From Pollutiaquabacter sp046052345 (GTDB lineage: Bacteria; Bacteroidota; Bacteroidia; AKYH767-A; 2013-40CM-41-45): a stretch of DNA of 64,000 nucleotides. Positions 42,674 to 52,056 of the stretch are shown piece by piece. Where the stretch lies: assembly GCA_046052345.1 (NCBI GenBank), contig JBJOMN010000022.1, positions 62,001 through 126,000 on the forward strand, given 5' to 3'. Position 1 is the stretch's first letter. Each line of letters begins with the position of its first letter. The notes beneath the pieces were generated by a model. The model saw only the letters and a list, made by a program, of their open reading frames with translations. It was not told the origin of the DNA and ran no database searches. A program made the translations under genes and the position numbers.

Positions 42674-43381
42674 TCAGCCGCCGACCAATTCCATTCCGAA
42701 GATGTCCGCCAGATGTGCACGCAATCTTGCCTTTACGTCTTCCATGTCCGGTCGGGTTCCCAACTCCCTCTCCATGGAGGTGACGGACTTGTCCGTGATT
42801 CCGCAGGGAACGATATTTTTGAAATAGGAAAGGTCGGAATGGACGTTGAATGCGAATCCGTGCATGGTGACCCACCGTGAGCAACGGACACCCATCGCAC
42901 AGATCTTCCTCGCTTTCAGCGGATCTTCAGGATCGAGCCAGACCCCGGTGAATCCCGGATAACGGTCGCCGACGATTCCGTATTCGGCCAGTGTACGGAT
43001 GACCGCCTCCTCCAGAAAGCGCATATATTTATGTATGTCCGTGAAAAATTGATCCAGGTCCAGAATAGGGTAGCCGACCAGCTGACCCGGTCCGTGATAG
43101 GTGATATCTCCGCCGCGATTGTTCTTGAAGTATGACGCTCCCAGCTGACGAAGGCCGGAATCATTTACCAGCAGATTCTTCTGGTCGCCCGAACGTCCCA
43201 ACGTATACACGTGAGGATGCTCGCAGAAAAGCAGATAATGCTTCGGTGCCTGCTGTTCTTCAGCAGAAGCGGCGCGATTACGCAGCTTTCCGGAAACGAC
43301 TTCGTCGAAAAGCCGTTCTTGCAAAGCCCAGGCCTCCGCGTATTCAATCAGTCCTAAGTCACGGAATTCCACCCGCTTCAT
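42674..43381 (-). CDS. lipB: Octanoyltransferase LipB
   Basis: Transfers octanoyl from acyl carrier protein to lipoyl domains of 2-oxoacid dehydrogenases. The 235 residues show the family blocks YTLGRSGDQKNLLV, GGDITYHGPGQLVGYPILDL and, with the acyl-accepting cysteine, FKNIVPCGITDKSVTSM, plus the lysine segment KARKICAMGVRCSRWVTMHG. Length is typical. A TACTTTTG box ends 4 bases before the ATG. lipA is not in the window. Confidence 0.94.
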   Translation of the reverse strand: MKRVEFRDLGLIEYAEAWALQERLFDEVVSGKLRNRAASAEEQQAPKHYLLFCEHPHVYTLGRSGDQKNLLVNDSGLRQLGASYFKNNRGGDITYHGPGQLVGYPILDLDQFFTDIHKYMRFLEEAVIRTLAEYGIVGDRYPGFTGVWLDPEDPLKARKICAMGVRCSRWVTMHGFAFNVHSDLSYFKNIVPCGITDKSVTSMERELGTRPDMEDVKARLRAHLADIFGMELVGG

Positions 43382-43385
43382 ACTG

Positions 43386-43393
43386 CAAAAGTA
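43386..43393 (-). promoter_or_regulatory. -7 box TACTTTTG of lipB
   Basis: TACTTTTG on the minus strand ends 4 bases before ATG 43381. Confidence 0.55.
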
Positions 43394-43431
43394 CAGCTAA
43401 ATGAGAGTGGAAAAGCAGTCGTAAAAGCAGA

Positions 43432-45690
43432 TTACCTGCTGACCACCAGCTTGGCAGGACGGCTGCCGTTTACAGAAACGGAGTACAAGCCGGCTGCCAG
43501 GGATGACAGCTCCAACTCCGCCTCGTCGGCGTTGAAGGAGCGTGCTTCGACCACTTGTTTCCCGGCAAGGTCGCATACGGATACGGACCGGATCGACTTG
43601 TCTGATACAATTCGGATCCTGTCGGTTGCAGGATTGGGGTAGAGACGGAAACTTGTAAAAAGCATGTCATCCATCCCGGACGAACACGATGCATTCGCCT
43701 GACGCGGCGAAGGAGTCGTGCTCACGGTGAACGGGCCGAACCCGTCCGGACATCGACCCAGCGAAATGTCCGCGGTCTGAGTGCCGAAACTGATACTGTC
43801 CAGGATATTTCCGAGACTGTCGCTCAAGTAGACGGCATCGCCGGCAGATCCCAGATTGAAATTGGTATGCAAGTCGAGATGCAGGTCGTCGAGGTCGTCC
43901 GCCCATATCAGCAGATGCTCGCCGGGCTGTATGAGTGAAGAACGGGGGAATCCCCATTTCAATAATAAGGAGGGGTCATCGCTGAGATAGAGATCGCCCA
44001 GGCCGAGTGTCTGTCCGGTCGTATTGTACACCTCGATCCAGTCCTTGAATTTGCATTCTTCGTTGGTGATAATGGACTGGTTGGAGGCCATGACTTCATT
44101 CAGGACAATGTCGCTTCCGCCCGCCATGGCGATGGAAGGGTTCAGTGAAAAGAACTCATGCTCCGCCCGCTCCGGGCTGAATGCTCCGGCAGAAGCGTTC
44201 TCCGCATAGATGTAGAAATGGATCTTGAGTGAGGAGGCGTAAAGGGAAGCTCCGTAAATGTTGTCGCCGGCCGCGCTGTCCCCGTGCATTCCGTCGTCGT
44301 ACATCTGTATCCGTGTGAAGCGGTCTGACTTCACGTCACGGTAGCCGAGGTAGACATTGCCGGAGGTGGCATTTGATACGGAGGCGGAAATGGTGACCGG
44401 GTCCAGGTAAGCCGGTACGGCCGGAACGGCAACCACATTGCTGATGACCGGTGGAGCGGCGGCGAGGGAAGCATTCGTGGAGAGGAACGTTGCTCGCGCG
44501 TCCATCAGCCCGTATACCGGTGCGGAACCCATTCCCGTACCGGTCGCTGTCGTCAGGGAGTTCTGGTATTGGGTATACGTGAAAAGAAAATGGGGGTCGG
44601 TCTGGACCAACGTATCGATCGAAGAACGCAACTGCGCTATAAGCACTTTGTAATCCTGATTGAGGAAGTTCTCGTTATTCAACGTACGCATATGGGCGTA
44701 ATACATGCGCTTATAAACGGGATTCGCCAGCAGTTTGCTGATCAGCGGCCAGTTCGCATCGGTGAGATGCAGGTCGGGAGACATCGTCTGCATGCCGGTC
44801 AAGGTGAGCTGTGTCTGGCCGGTCATCACGAATCCGCCGTAGCTCATGTTAAGGTCCCAAACAGTTGGAATCCATTGCTGCTGATGGTTCCTGTATAGAT
44901 AATAGTTCTGACGGAAGGCGCCGGAATAGCTGTCCAGGTTGACCATGACGTTGTTGAAGGCCAACATCCATAACACGCGATCCACATCCAAAACCGAGTT
45001 GACTGCCGAGGGGTGGTTATTCAGCGTATCACAGAAATTGACAAGATCTCTCCAGCCGAAATCAGACTGGATTTCGTAGTTGTTGTAATACTGTGAGGAA
45101 TCCGGAGAAATATAGAGCAGACTGCTGCCGGCTGTTCCCGGTCCGGCGTTCTGCGGATTGCATTTCACGAAGGTGCCGCACGATGAGTAGTAATGTTTCT
45201 CGACGAAGTTGTTCCCGATGTCTTCGGAGTTGGTATAAAGTCCCCAATAGGCGCCATTGATGTACACTTTCGCATAATTGCATCGTGGACCATCCATGTA
45301 ATTACGGAGCACGGCATAGGAAGAGACTTCGCGGATCATGGTCGGATCGCTGAAGCCGTTGCCCAGTTTGATATCCTGATACCCCTGATAATCCTGATTG
45401 ACGGAATAGTCCAGCTTGATATGCATGGGATTCTTTGCACGGGTCGGACTGTACGAACTGTTCCCCTTGTATTTCACCCCGGCGCCGGAATACCCCGTCC
45501 CGTTGATGATCACCTGGTCGGCGACCAGATAGGTTTCTGAAGCGACATTCGCATCGAGTAGCGCATCCCAGTTCGTAGCCGCGAAATAGATCTCGATCGT
45601 CTGGACACTGTCCATATCATAAAAGGTGTCCTGTGCGCGAACAGACAGGACTGAGAATAACAAAATGGATAAGAGTGCTGCAGTTCTCAT
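43432..45690 (-). CDS. T9SS-secreted CotH/lamin-tail protein
   Basis: A 752-residue secreted protein. A signal peptide (LLSILLFSVLSVRA) is followed by a CotH kinase-like domain from QTIEIYFAATNWDALLDANV, with VKYKGNSSYSPTRAKNPMHI and the atypical-kinase core through about residue 360. A lamin-tail domain begins LNEVMASNQSIITNEECKFK (about 540) with DWIEVYNTTGQTLGLGDLYL. The end is a T9SS sorting domain (LYPNPATDRIRIVSDKSIRS onward). CotH proteins phosphorylate proteins in spores; here it would act on the surface or outside the cell, substrate unknown. Confidence 0.88.
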   Translation of the reverse strand: MRTAALLSILLFSVLSVRAQDTFYDMDSVQTIEIYFAATNWDALLDANVASETYLVADQVIINGTGYSGAGVKYKGNSSYSPTRAKNPMHIKLDYSVNQDYQGYQDIKLGNGFSDPTMIREVSSYAVLRNYMDGPRCNYAKVYINGAYWGLYTNSEDIGNNFVEKHYYSSCGTFVKCNPQNAGPGTAGSSLLYISPDSSQYYNNYEIQSDFGWRDLVNFCDTLNNHPSAVNSVLDVDRVLWMLAFNNVMVNLDSYSGAFRQNYYLYRNHQQQWIPTVWDLNMSYGGFVMTGQTQLTLTGMQTMSPDLHLTDANWPLISKLLANPVYKRMYYAHMRTLNNENFLNQDYKVLIAQLRSSIDTLVQTDPHFLFTYTQYQNSLTTATGTGMGSAPVYGLMDARATFLSTNASLAAAPPVISNVVAVPAVPAYLDPVTISASVSNATSGNVYLGYRDVKSDRFTRIQMYDDGMHGDSAAGDNIYGASLYASSLKIHFYIYAENASAGAFSPERAEHEFFSLNPSIAMAGGSDIVLNEVMASNQSIITNEECKFKDWIEVYNTTGQTLGLGDLYLSDDPSLLLKWGFPRSSLIQPGEHLLIWADDLDDLHLDLHTNFNLGSAGDAVYLSDSLGNILDSISFGTQTADISLGRCPDGFGPFTVSTTPSPRQANASCSSGMDDMLFTSFRLYPNPATDRIRIVSDKSIRSVSVCDLAGKQVVEARSFNADEAELELSSLAAGLYSVSVNGSRPAKLVVSR

Positions 45691-45777
45691 GTCGGATATT
45701 GGTATTAAGCTTACTATGAAAGCAGTTCAAGGCCGGTTCGGCCGTCAGCCGTTAAGACGGGTCGGAATGGTGATGGT

Positions 45778-46479
45778 TTAACGGTTTTCCATTCGCTCCA
45801 TGAAAGCTTCTTCGAAAGAGGCTCCGATGGGGATGGAAACCCCCGATACTTTCACTGTCTTATTACGGACGGATTCCACTTTCGCGAACGGCACGATAAA
45901 GGAGCGGTGGACGCGGATGAAATCGGAAGAGGGAAGCTTGTCAAGCATGTTCTTCATGGTCATGCGTACGACGATCGGCTTCTTGTCCGGCTGGTGAATC
46001 TTCAGATAGTCTCCGAGACCCTCGATGTAGGCGATGTCCTGGAGATTGACCTTGATGAGGCTGTAATCGGCGCGGATAAAGATGCTCTTCTCGTTTTCCG
46101 TATCGACGCCTTTATTCTGCTGGAACTCGTAAAAATCCTTTGCACGGGTCACCGCCTGCATGAAGCGCGCTTCGTCGAAGGGCTTGAGCAAGTAATCGAT
46201 GGCCTGAAGTTCGTAGCTTTCGACGGCGAATTCCTTGTGGGCTGTGGTGAAAATCACCATGGTGTTCTGCGGAACCTGTTTTATCAGTTCAATACCCGAC
46301 ATCGAAGGCATGCGGATATCGAGAAATACCAGGTCTATCGGGAATTTCTTGAGAAAACGAAGCGCTTCCGTAGGTTGGGTGAACGTCCTTTGAAGGTCGA
46401 TGAAATCGGTCTTCTTGCAGAATTCGGCTACGATTTCCAACGCCAGAGGTTCGTCGTCGATGGCTATGGCACGGATCAT
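45778..46479 (-). CDS. LytTR-family response regulator
   Basis: A 233-residue response regulator with receiver domain (1-120) and LytTR DNA-binding domain (about 135-230). The acidic pair is D8-D9, the phospho-acceptor D54 in FLDIRMPSMSG, and K99 in LLKPFDEARF. LytTR features are IAYIEGLGDYLKIHQPDKKP and FIRVHRSFIVPFAKVESVRN. It overlaps the kinase gene by 4 bases (ATGA). The target genes are unknown. Confidence 0.94.
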   Translation of the reverse strand: MIRAIAIDDEPLALEIVAEFCKKTDFIDLQRTFTQPTEALRFLKKFPIDLVFLDIRMPSMSGIELIKQVPQNTMVIFTTAHKEFAVESYELQAIDYLLKPFDEARFMQAVTRAKDFYEFQQNKGVDTENEKSIFIRADYSLIKVNLQDIAYIEGLGDYLKIHQPDKKPIVVRMTMKNMLDKLPSSDFIRVHRSFIVPFAKVESVRNKTVKVSGVSIPIGASFEEAFMERMENR

Positions 46480-47534
46480 TGGAAATTGATGTTCAGGGAG
46501 ACTATGAACTTATCCTCCCGGGTGGTCATATTCAGCAGGTAACTGCCATGGTACATACGCTCGAGACGCTCACGGCTATTCCCTACCCCGATGCGCTCTG
46601 AAGACACCTCCTGGGTGTTGACAATCGAATTGGAGACTTCCAAATGCACGGACTGGTCCGTGATGTTGAATTCCACGTGGATATCGGAATTCTTCTCCGG
46701 ATTGACGCCGTATTTAAAGGCATTCTCGATGAAGGGCAGGAAAATCAACGGAGAGATGAGCTTGCCTTCCGCATCACCGCTCACATGGTAGCGGACGGAA
46801 GTAGTATCCGTTAGACGAAGTCGTTGCAGCTCGATGTAATTGGAGATATACTCTAATTCCTTGGAAAGAGGGACGAGATCTTCCTGGGCTTCCGTGATGA
46901 CGTAACGCATCAGGGCTGATAGTTTGACGATGGCCGGCGCAGTAAGCTCCGATTTCCGGTAAGCCAACAGGTAGATGCTGTTCAGCGTATTGAAAAGAAA
47001 GTGCGGGTTTATCTGCGCTTTCAGGTAGGCCAGTTCCGCTCCATTCTTTTCGTCTTCCGTACGTCGAAGCTGGCGAGTGATGCGCAGGAATGTCGAAACG
47101 ATGATGACCATCAGGCCCATCACCAGCACCTGAAATTCGAAGTATGTCAGGTGGAAGACCCTGCCAATACCTCCGCCTGAGTTCGCACCAGGTCGGCCTT
47201 TTCCCGTATTGAATCCGGACGGATGATGGTCCCGGAAGAGATGGTCCACTTCCGGTACTAACAACAGCAACCATAAGATCCCGAGCAGGAAAAGGAAATA
47301 CACTGCATACTTCCGGCGCACGTAATAACGTGGCACCAGCACATGATAATTGGTGTAATAAACTACTACCAACAAGAGACAAGAAAACAGGTACGGAAGG
47401 AAATCGATGATGTCGAATCCCTCTGGGCGGGTGTGCCGGGGTGTTGGCGCCAGATAGATCGGAACCAGGAAAATGAACGCCCAGACAAAAATGTCCGGCA
47501 TCAGCAAACGACCTGTTTTCCGCCAAAAATTCAT
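46476..47534 (-). CDS. LytS/YehU-type sensor histidine kinase
   Basis: A 352-residue kinase of the His_kinase (PF06580) type. Four hydrophobic segments lie in about 1-160 with a short Gly-rich loop, and the phospho-accepting histidine is H178 in AQINPHFLFNTLNSIYLL. The ATPase block IFLPFIENAFKYGVNPEKNS contains the N box. ATG 47534 is preferred to a longer frame because GACCTTTG, a weak -7 box, lies just upstream and the extra residues look like leader. It has no extracellular sensor domain. Translationally coupled to the LytTR regulator. Confidence 0.92.
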   Translation of the reverse strand: MNFWRKTGRLLMPDIFVWAFIFLVPIYLAPTPRHTRPEGFDIIDFLPYLFSCLLLVVVYYTNYHVLVPRYYVRRKYAVYFLFLLGILWLLLLVPEVDHLFRDHHPSGFNTGKGRPGANSGGGIGRVFHLTYFEFQVLVMGLMVIIVSTFLRITRQLRRTEDEKNGAELAYLKAQINPHFLFNTLNSIYLLAYRKSELTAPAIVKLSALMRYVITEAQEDLVPLSKELEYISNYIELQRLRLTDTTSVRYHVSGDAEGKLISPLIFLPFIENAFKYGVNPEKNSDIHVEFNITDQSVHLEVSNSIVNTQEVSSERIGVGNSRERLERMYHGSYLLNMTTREDKFIVSLNINFQ

Positions 47535-47682
47535 TCCAATGCAAAGGTCGAAAAAACGCCCCTGTAATGCTTGGTTTTGAGACGATTTACAGGAATTAGC
47601 GGTGAAGCCGTCACGCACGGCAAATTCAGGGCGTTTTGAGGGAAAAATCGGGGGGACAGTATTTTTAACTGCCGGAGATGGA

Positions 47683-48975
47683 TCACTTCAACACCGACAT
47701 CAGACGACGAAGTTCCGTCTCCGCGACAACCGCCACGAAGCGGGCGTTCTCCAGACCGGCAGCGGCCTCCTCGTAGGCCGACTGTGCTGCGCGAAGATCC
47801 AGGATGGTCGATTGCCCGTTGCTGAAACGAAGCAGCTGAATGTCCAGCAACTGGTTCGAAAGAATATGGCTTTCTTCCTGTTGCTCCAGTTGCCCTACCG
47901 CTGTCCGGTAAGCCTCATACGCCTTGATGACCTGAGCCTCCAGGCGCTGCCGTACCATTTGCTCTTCGATGACAGCAGACTTATACTGCAGGCCGGCGAT
48001 CTTTTCCTGCGTTCGGTAGCTTCCTCCGTTGAAAATCGGTACAGCCAGTGTGGCCCCTGCGGATGGACCGCTGTAAAGATTCAGCAGCGAGAATCCGGCA
48101 CTGTTCCGGGTCCTGCCGTAGGAATATCCGCCTTCCATACGCAATGAAGGGAGTCGCTGTGAACGTGCTTCTCTTATATACTGTTCACTGACTGTAACAC
48201 GGGCGGCGGCAGCCAACATTTCCGGGTATGCATCCAACTTGGAAAGCACGGAATCCAACGGTATTTCCGCTCCTATCGTCATGCTGTCGGTCATCAGAAA
48301 AACCGTATCGGCATCCATTCCCAGCTGTACTGCCAGATCGACATTCGCCTTGCGTATCAGCAGCGATTGCTCCGCCAGATGCTGGTCCGACACGTTCAAG
48401 TCGATACGTGCCTGGAAAACGTCGGCATTGTTGGACATGCCGACCTTTTGCCGCTGCTCGAGGATCTTCAGCTTCTGGTCGGCGAAATCCCTTCCCCGTT
48501 CGAGTGCTGACTTGTACCCCTGCTGTCGTACCACGTCGAAATACCGGAAAATCACCTCGGCCAAAGTGTTCTGCAACTGCAATAGCAGTTCCTGCTCTCC
48601 GATCTTGTGCAATGCCTCCAATCGAGCCTTCGTGGCACGTATACTGAACCCGTTGAACAACGTATAGCTGACGGTGGCGTCGCCGCCAAGAGTATTGGAA
48701 GTTGTACCCTCCCGGTTGATGGTCGTACCGGTGGAAAATTCTTGGTCCACATCGAGAACGGAAGCTTTGTCACGCACACTTATTCCGACAGTAGGAAGTG
48801 CGCCGGCCATGCCGGAGGTGTTCGCCAGACGGGCTTCCTCGGCAGTGTTCCGGATGATCTGCAGATCGTAATTGTTCTTCAGGGCGATGTCCATTGCTTC
48901 ACGCAACGACAGCGGAACCTCAGCCTGTAGCGACAATGGGAGCAGTAAAAAAAAGATGCGGAACCGTCCGGTCAT
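47683..48975 (-). CDS. TolC-family outer-membrane efflux protein
   Basis: A 430-residue outer-membrane factor with signal peptide (FRIFFLLLPLSLQA). The two repeated helical hairpins of the family are visible: PLSLREAMDIALKNNYDLQI near the start and the second half beginning AYPEMLAAAARVTVSEQYIR. GFSLLNLYSGPSAGATLAVP is the typical beta-barrel strand block. It overlaps the RND gene by 4 bases and completes the tripartite pump. Confidence 0.93.
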   Translation of the reverse strand: MTGRFRIFFLLLPLSLQAEVPLSLREAMDIALKNNYDLQIIRNTAEEARLANTSGMAGALPTVGISVRDKASVLDVDQEFSTGTTINREGTTSNTLGGDATVSYTLFNGFSIRATKARLEALHKIGEQELLLQLQNTLAEVIFRYFDVVRQQGYKSALERGRDFADQKLKILEQRQKVGMSNNADVFQARIDLNVSDQHLAEQSLLIRKANVDLAVQLGMDADTVFLMTDSMTIGAEIPLDSVLSKLDAYPEMLAAAARVTVSEQYIREARSQRLPSLRMEGGYSYGRTRNSAGFSLLNLYSGPSAGATLAVPIFNGGSYRTQEKIAGLQYKSAVIEEQMVRQRLEAQVIKAYEAYRTAVGQLEQQEESHILSNQLLDIQLLRFSNGQSTILDLRAAQSAYEEAAAGLENARFVAVVAETELRRLMSVLK

Positions 48976-51900
48976 GCTTCGGATGATTTTGTGCGGCGCT
49001 TGCCGGAGATGACCAGGTAAAGCGCAGGGATGACGAACAATGTCAATGCGAGAGAAAACAGCAACCCGCCTACGATCACCGTTCCCAACGGCATACGGCT
49101 GGTGGCCGCAGCGCCGATACTGAGCGCTATTGGCAACGCACCGAGCGCCGTCGCAAGTGTTGTCATGAGGATCGGGCGCAAACGCTGTGCCGCCGCCTCA
49201 AGGACCGCCTGTCGGGCGGCCAGTCCCTGATCCCGCTTCTGATTGGCGAACTCGACGATCAGGATGCCGTTTTTCGTCACCAGCCCCACCAGCATGATCA
49301 TCCCAATCTGCGAGAAGATGTTCAGTGTCTGTCCGAAGATCCAAAGGCTCAACAACGCTCCTGCAAGTGCCAGAGGAACGGTTACCATGATCGTCAGCGG
49401 ATCGCGGAAGCTTTCAAACTGAGCCGACAGGACCAGATAGATCAACAGTAATGCAAGCAGGAACGCGAAAAGAATGTTCGAGGAGCTTTCCTGGAAATCC
49501 CTGGACGGTCCGCTCAGGGAAGTCTGGAAGGAATCGTCCAGCAACGTATCGCCGATCGCCCGCATGACATCGATCCCATCACCGATCGTTTTTCCTTCCG
49601 CCAATGATGCGGAAACGGTGGCGGACTTGAACCTGTTGAAATGGAACAGCGTCGGCGGACTTGTGGATTCCTTCAGGCGGACGACCGTTGACAGTGGCAC
49701 CAGTTCTCCGGAGGCAGCGCGTATACTGAGGTTGGTAATGTCGGCGGGGCGCTGACGCTCCTCTTGCTCCACCTGCTGTATCACCGGATACTGCTTCCCG
49801 TTCATGGTGAAATAGGCGATCCTGCGTCCGCTGAAAGCCCCCTGCACCGTGGACGTGATGTCTGCCACCGTCAATCCCAGTTCACGCGCCCGCATCCGGT
49901 CGATGTCGAGTGTCAGCTCGGGGCGGTTGAACTTGAGGTTGACGTCCACGTTCTGGAATGTCTTGTCGGATCGGGCGGCATCCAGAAAACGTGGCAACAC
50001 GCTCCTGATCTTTTCGAAATCGCTGTTCTGAAGTACGAATTGGACAGGCAGGGAGGTCCTTGATGCGAGACCGATGCTTATGGTCTGGTCCTCGACCGGG
50101 AAAATCCTGAGCTTGTTGAATCGCGAAACCTTCTTGGCAAGGTCGCGAGCGATTTCCGACTGGGAGCGTTCACGCTCGTCGGGAGGAGCAAGCACGATTC
50201 GGCAAAAACCGCTGTTCATGCCGGTGCCGAAGAAACTCGGCACCATTTGAAAGGCGAAATTGCGTTCAGGTACGGAATCCATCAGATAATCGCTGAGCTC
50301 CTCTCCCGCCTGAGACATGTATTTGTAACTCGCTCCTTCCGGACCGGTGATGGTGAAGCGGATGTTACTCTTATCTTCCAGTGGCGCTAACTCGCTTTGA
50401 AGCGAACGGCCGATTACGAAAATGAGCAGGATGCAGACAATGAAAATCCCGAACGCAAGGCCTTTTCGAGAAATGAATTGTTCGAGCCTCCGGCGATACC
50501 CGTTTTCCAGCGAGCGGAAGAAGGGTTCCGTACGTTCATAGAACCGACCGTGTCCCTGTGATTTCCGGTTGAGGACTACGCTCAGAACCGGGGTGATGGT
50601 CAGCGATACGAATGCGGAAACAAGAACGGCGCCTGCCACCACGATTCCGAATTCCCGGAAGAGGCTTCCGATGAAACCCTGCAGGAAGACCACCGGCAGG
50701 AATACCACGGCCAGGGTGAGCGAGGTGGATATCACGGCAAAGAAGATCTCCTTGCTTCCTTCGCGAGCGGCCCTGGCAATCGGCATACCCTGCTCCAACT
50801 TTCGGAAGATGTTTTCCGTCACGACGATCCCGTCATCGACCACCAATCCCGTAGCAAGCACGATTCCGAGCAGTGTCAGGATATTGATGGAGAAGCCGGC
50901 CGCATACATGATGAAGAACGTAGCCACCAGCGATATCGGTATATCGATCAGCGGACGGAGTGCGATGGACCAGCTGCGGAAGAAAAAGAAGATGACCAGT
51001 ACTACCAGCAGGAAAGCGATGAGCAGGGTCTCCTGGACTTCGTTGATGGAGCGGCGTACGGTGCGTGTCACATCGATCAGGGTATTCATCTCGATGTCGC
51101 CCTGATTATCCCTTTTCAGCTGATCCAGCCGCTTGTAGTATTCGTCTGCGATACGGATGTAATTGGCTCCCGGCTGTGGCAGCAATACAATCGAGACCCC
51201 CGGTACGCCGTTGAGCCGGAAGGATTGCTCGTATTGCTCCGGTCCGAGTTCCACGCGGGCCACATCACCCAGTCGTACGATGCCGGATGCGCTTTCCTTT
51301 AGTATCATGTTGCGGAAGTCGGCTTCCGTCTTGAAGCGTGAAGTGGCCCTTATGGTGAGTTCTGTCTGGTTACCGTATACCTTGCCGGTCGGCGTTTCGA
51401 TATTCTCCGCCTCAAGGATCCTGGAAATGTCATTGAGTGCCAACCCGCAGGATGCGACACGGTCCGGATCGATCCAGATGCGCATCGACGGGCGACGCAA
51501 TCCGTAAATATTGACAGCGCTGACTTCGGGAATGGTCTGGAACTTGTTCTGTACGTAATTCTCCGCATAGTCGCTGAGTTCCAAAAGGCCCTTGGTGCGG
51601 CTCTGCAGCGTTACAAGAATGATGAAGTCGCTGTTGGCATCCGATTTGGTGACCGTAGGCAGTGCATCAAGGTCCTGCGGCAGGGTTTTGACCGCCTGAC
51701 TGACCTTGTCACGTACATCATTCGCTGCAGCTTCAAGGTCCGAACCGAGATTGAACTCCACGGTGATGGTACTGTTGCCCAACGAACTTGTAGAGGAAAT
51801 CAGCCGGATGCCGGGGATGCCGTTGATCGCCTTTTCCAGCGGTTCGGTGATCTGGTTCTCCACCACGTCGGCGCTTGCTCCTGCGTAGGCCGTATTTACG

Positions 51901-52037
51901 GTGATGACCGGCGGATCCACCGCAGGGAACTCACGGACGCCCAGAAAACGGTATCCGATCACCCCGAACAATACCAGCAGGAGATTCATCACCGTAGCGA
52001 GAATCGGCCGTTTCAAGGAGAGTTCGGAAATGTTCAT
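48972..52037 (-). CDS. RND efflux pump, inner-membrane transporter
   Basis: A 1021-residue AcrB/MexB-family (HAE1 or hydrophobe-amphiphile group) transporter. It has twelve predicted membrane segments and two large periplasmic loops. The first segment is FGVIGYRFLGVREFPAVDPP and the proton-relay pair is seen in ATGLVVDDGIVVTENIFRKL. The late TMs include NIFSQIGMIMLVGLVTKNGI. Proton-driven export of drugs or lipophilic compounds is inferred from the family; substrate unknown. Central gene of MFP-RND-TolC operon. Confidence 0.95.
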   Translation of the reverse strand: MNISELSLKRPILATVMNLLLVLFGVIGYRFLGVREFPAVDPPVITVNTAYAGASADVVENQITEPLEKAINGIPGIRLISSTSSLGNSTITVEFNLGSDLEAAANDVRDKVSQAVKTLPQDLDALPTVTKSDANSDFIILVTLQSRTKGLLELSDYAENYVQNKFQTIPEVSAVNIYGLRRPSMRIWIDPDRVASCGLALNDISRILEAENIETPTGKVYGNQTELTIRATSRFKTEADFRNMILKESASGIVRLGDVARVELGPEQYEQSFRLNGVPGVSIVLLPQPGANYIRIADEYYKRLDQLKRDNQGDIEMNTLIDVTRTVRRSINEVQETLLIAFLLVVLVIFFFFRSWSIALRPLIDIPISLVATFFIMYAAGFSINILTLLGIVLATGLVVDDGIVVTENIFRKLEQGMPIARAAREGSKEIFFAVISTSLTLAVVFLPVVFLQGFIGSLFREFGIVVAGAVLVSAFVSLTITPVLSVVLNRKSQGHGRFYERTEPFFRSLENGYRRRLEQFISRKGLAFGIFIVCILLIFVIGRSLQSELAPLEDKSNIRFTITGPEGASYKYMSQAGEELSDYLMDSVPERNFAFQMVPSFFGTGMNSGFCRIVLAPPDERERSQSEIARDLAKKVSRFNKLRIFPVEDQTISIGLASRTSLPVQFVLQNSDFEKIRSVLPRFLDAARSDKTFQNVDVNLKFNRPELTLDIDRMRARELGLTVADITSTVQGAFSGRRIAYFTMNGKQYPVIQQVEQEERQRPADITNLSIRAASGELVPLSTVVRLKESTSPPTLFHFNRFKSATVSASLAEGKTIGDGIDVMRAIGDTLLDDSFQTSLSGPSRDFQESSSNILFAFLLALLLIYLVLSAQFESFRDPLTIMVTVPLALAGALLSLWIFGQTLNIFSQIGMIMLVGLVTKNGILIVEFANQKRDQGLAARQAVLEAAAQRLRPILMTTLATALGALPIALSIGAAATSRMPLGTVIVGGLLFSLALTLFVIPALYLVISGKRRTKSSEA

Positions 52038-52056
52038 GAAAGATGGCTGGCTCCTG

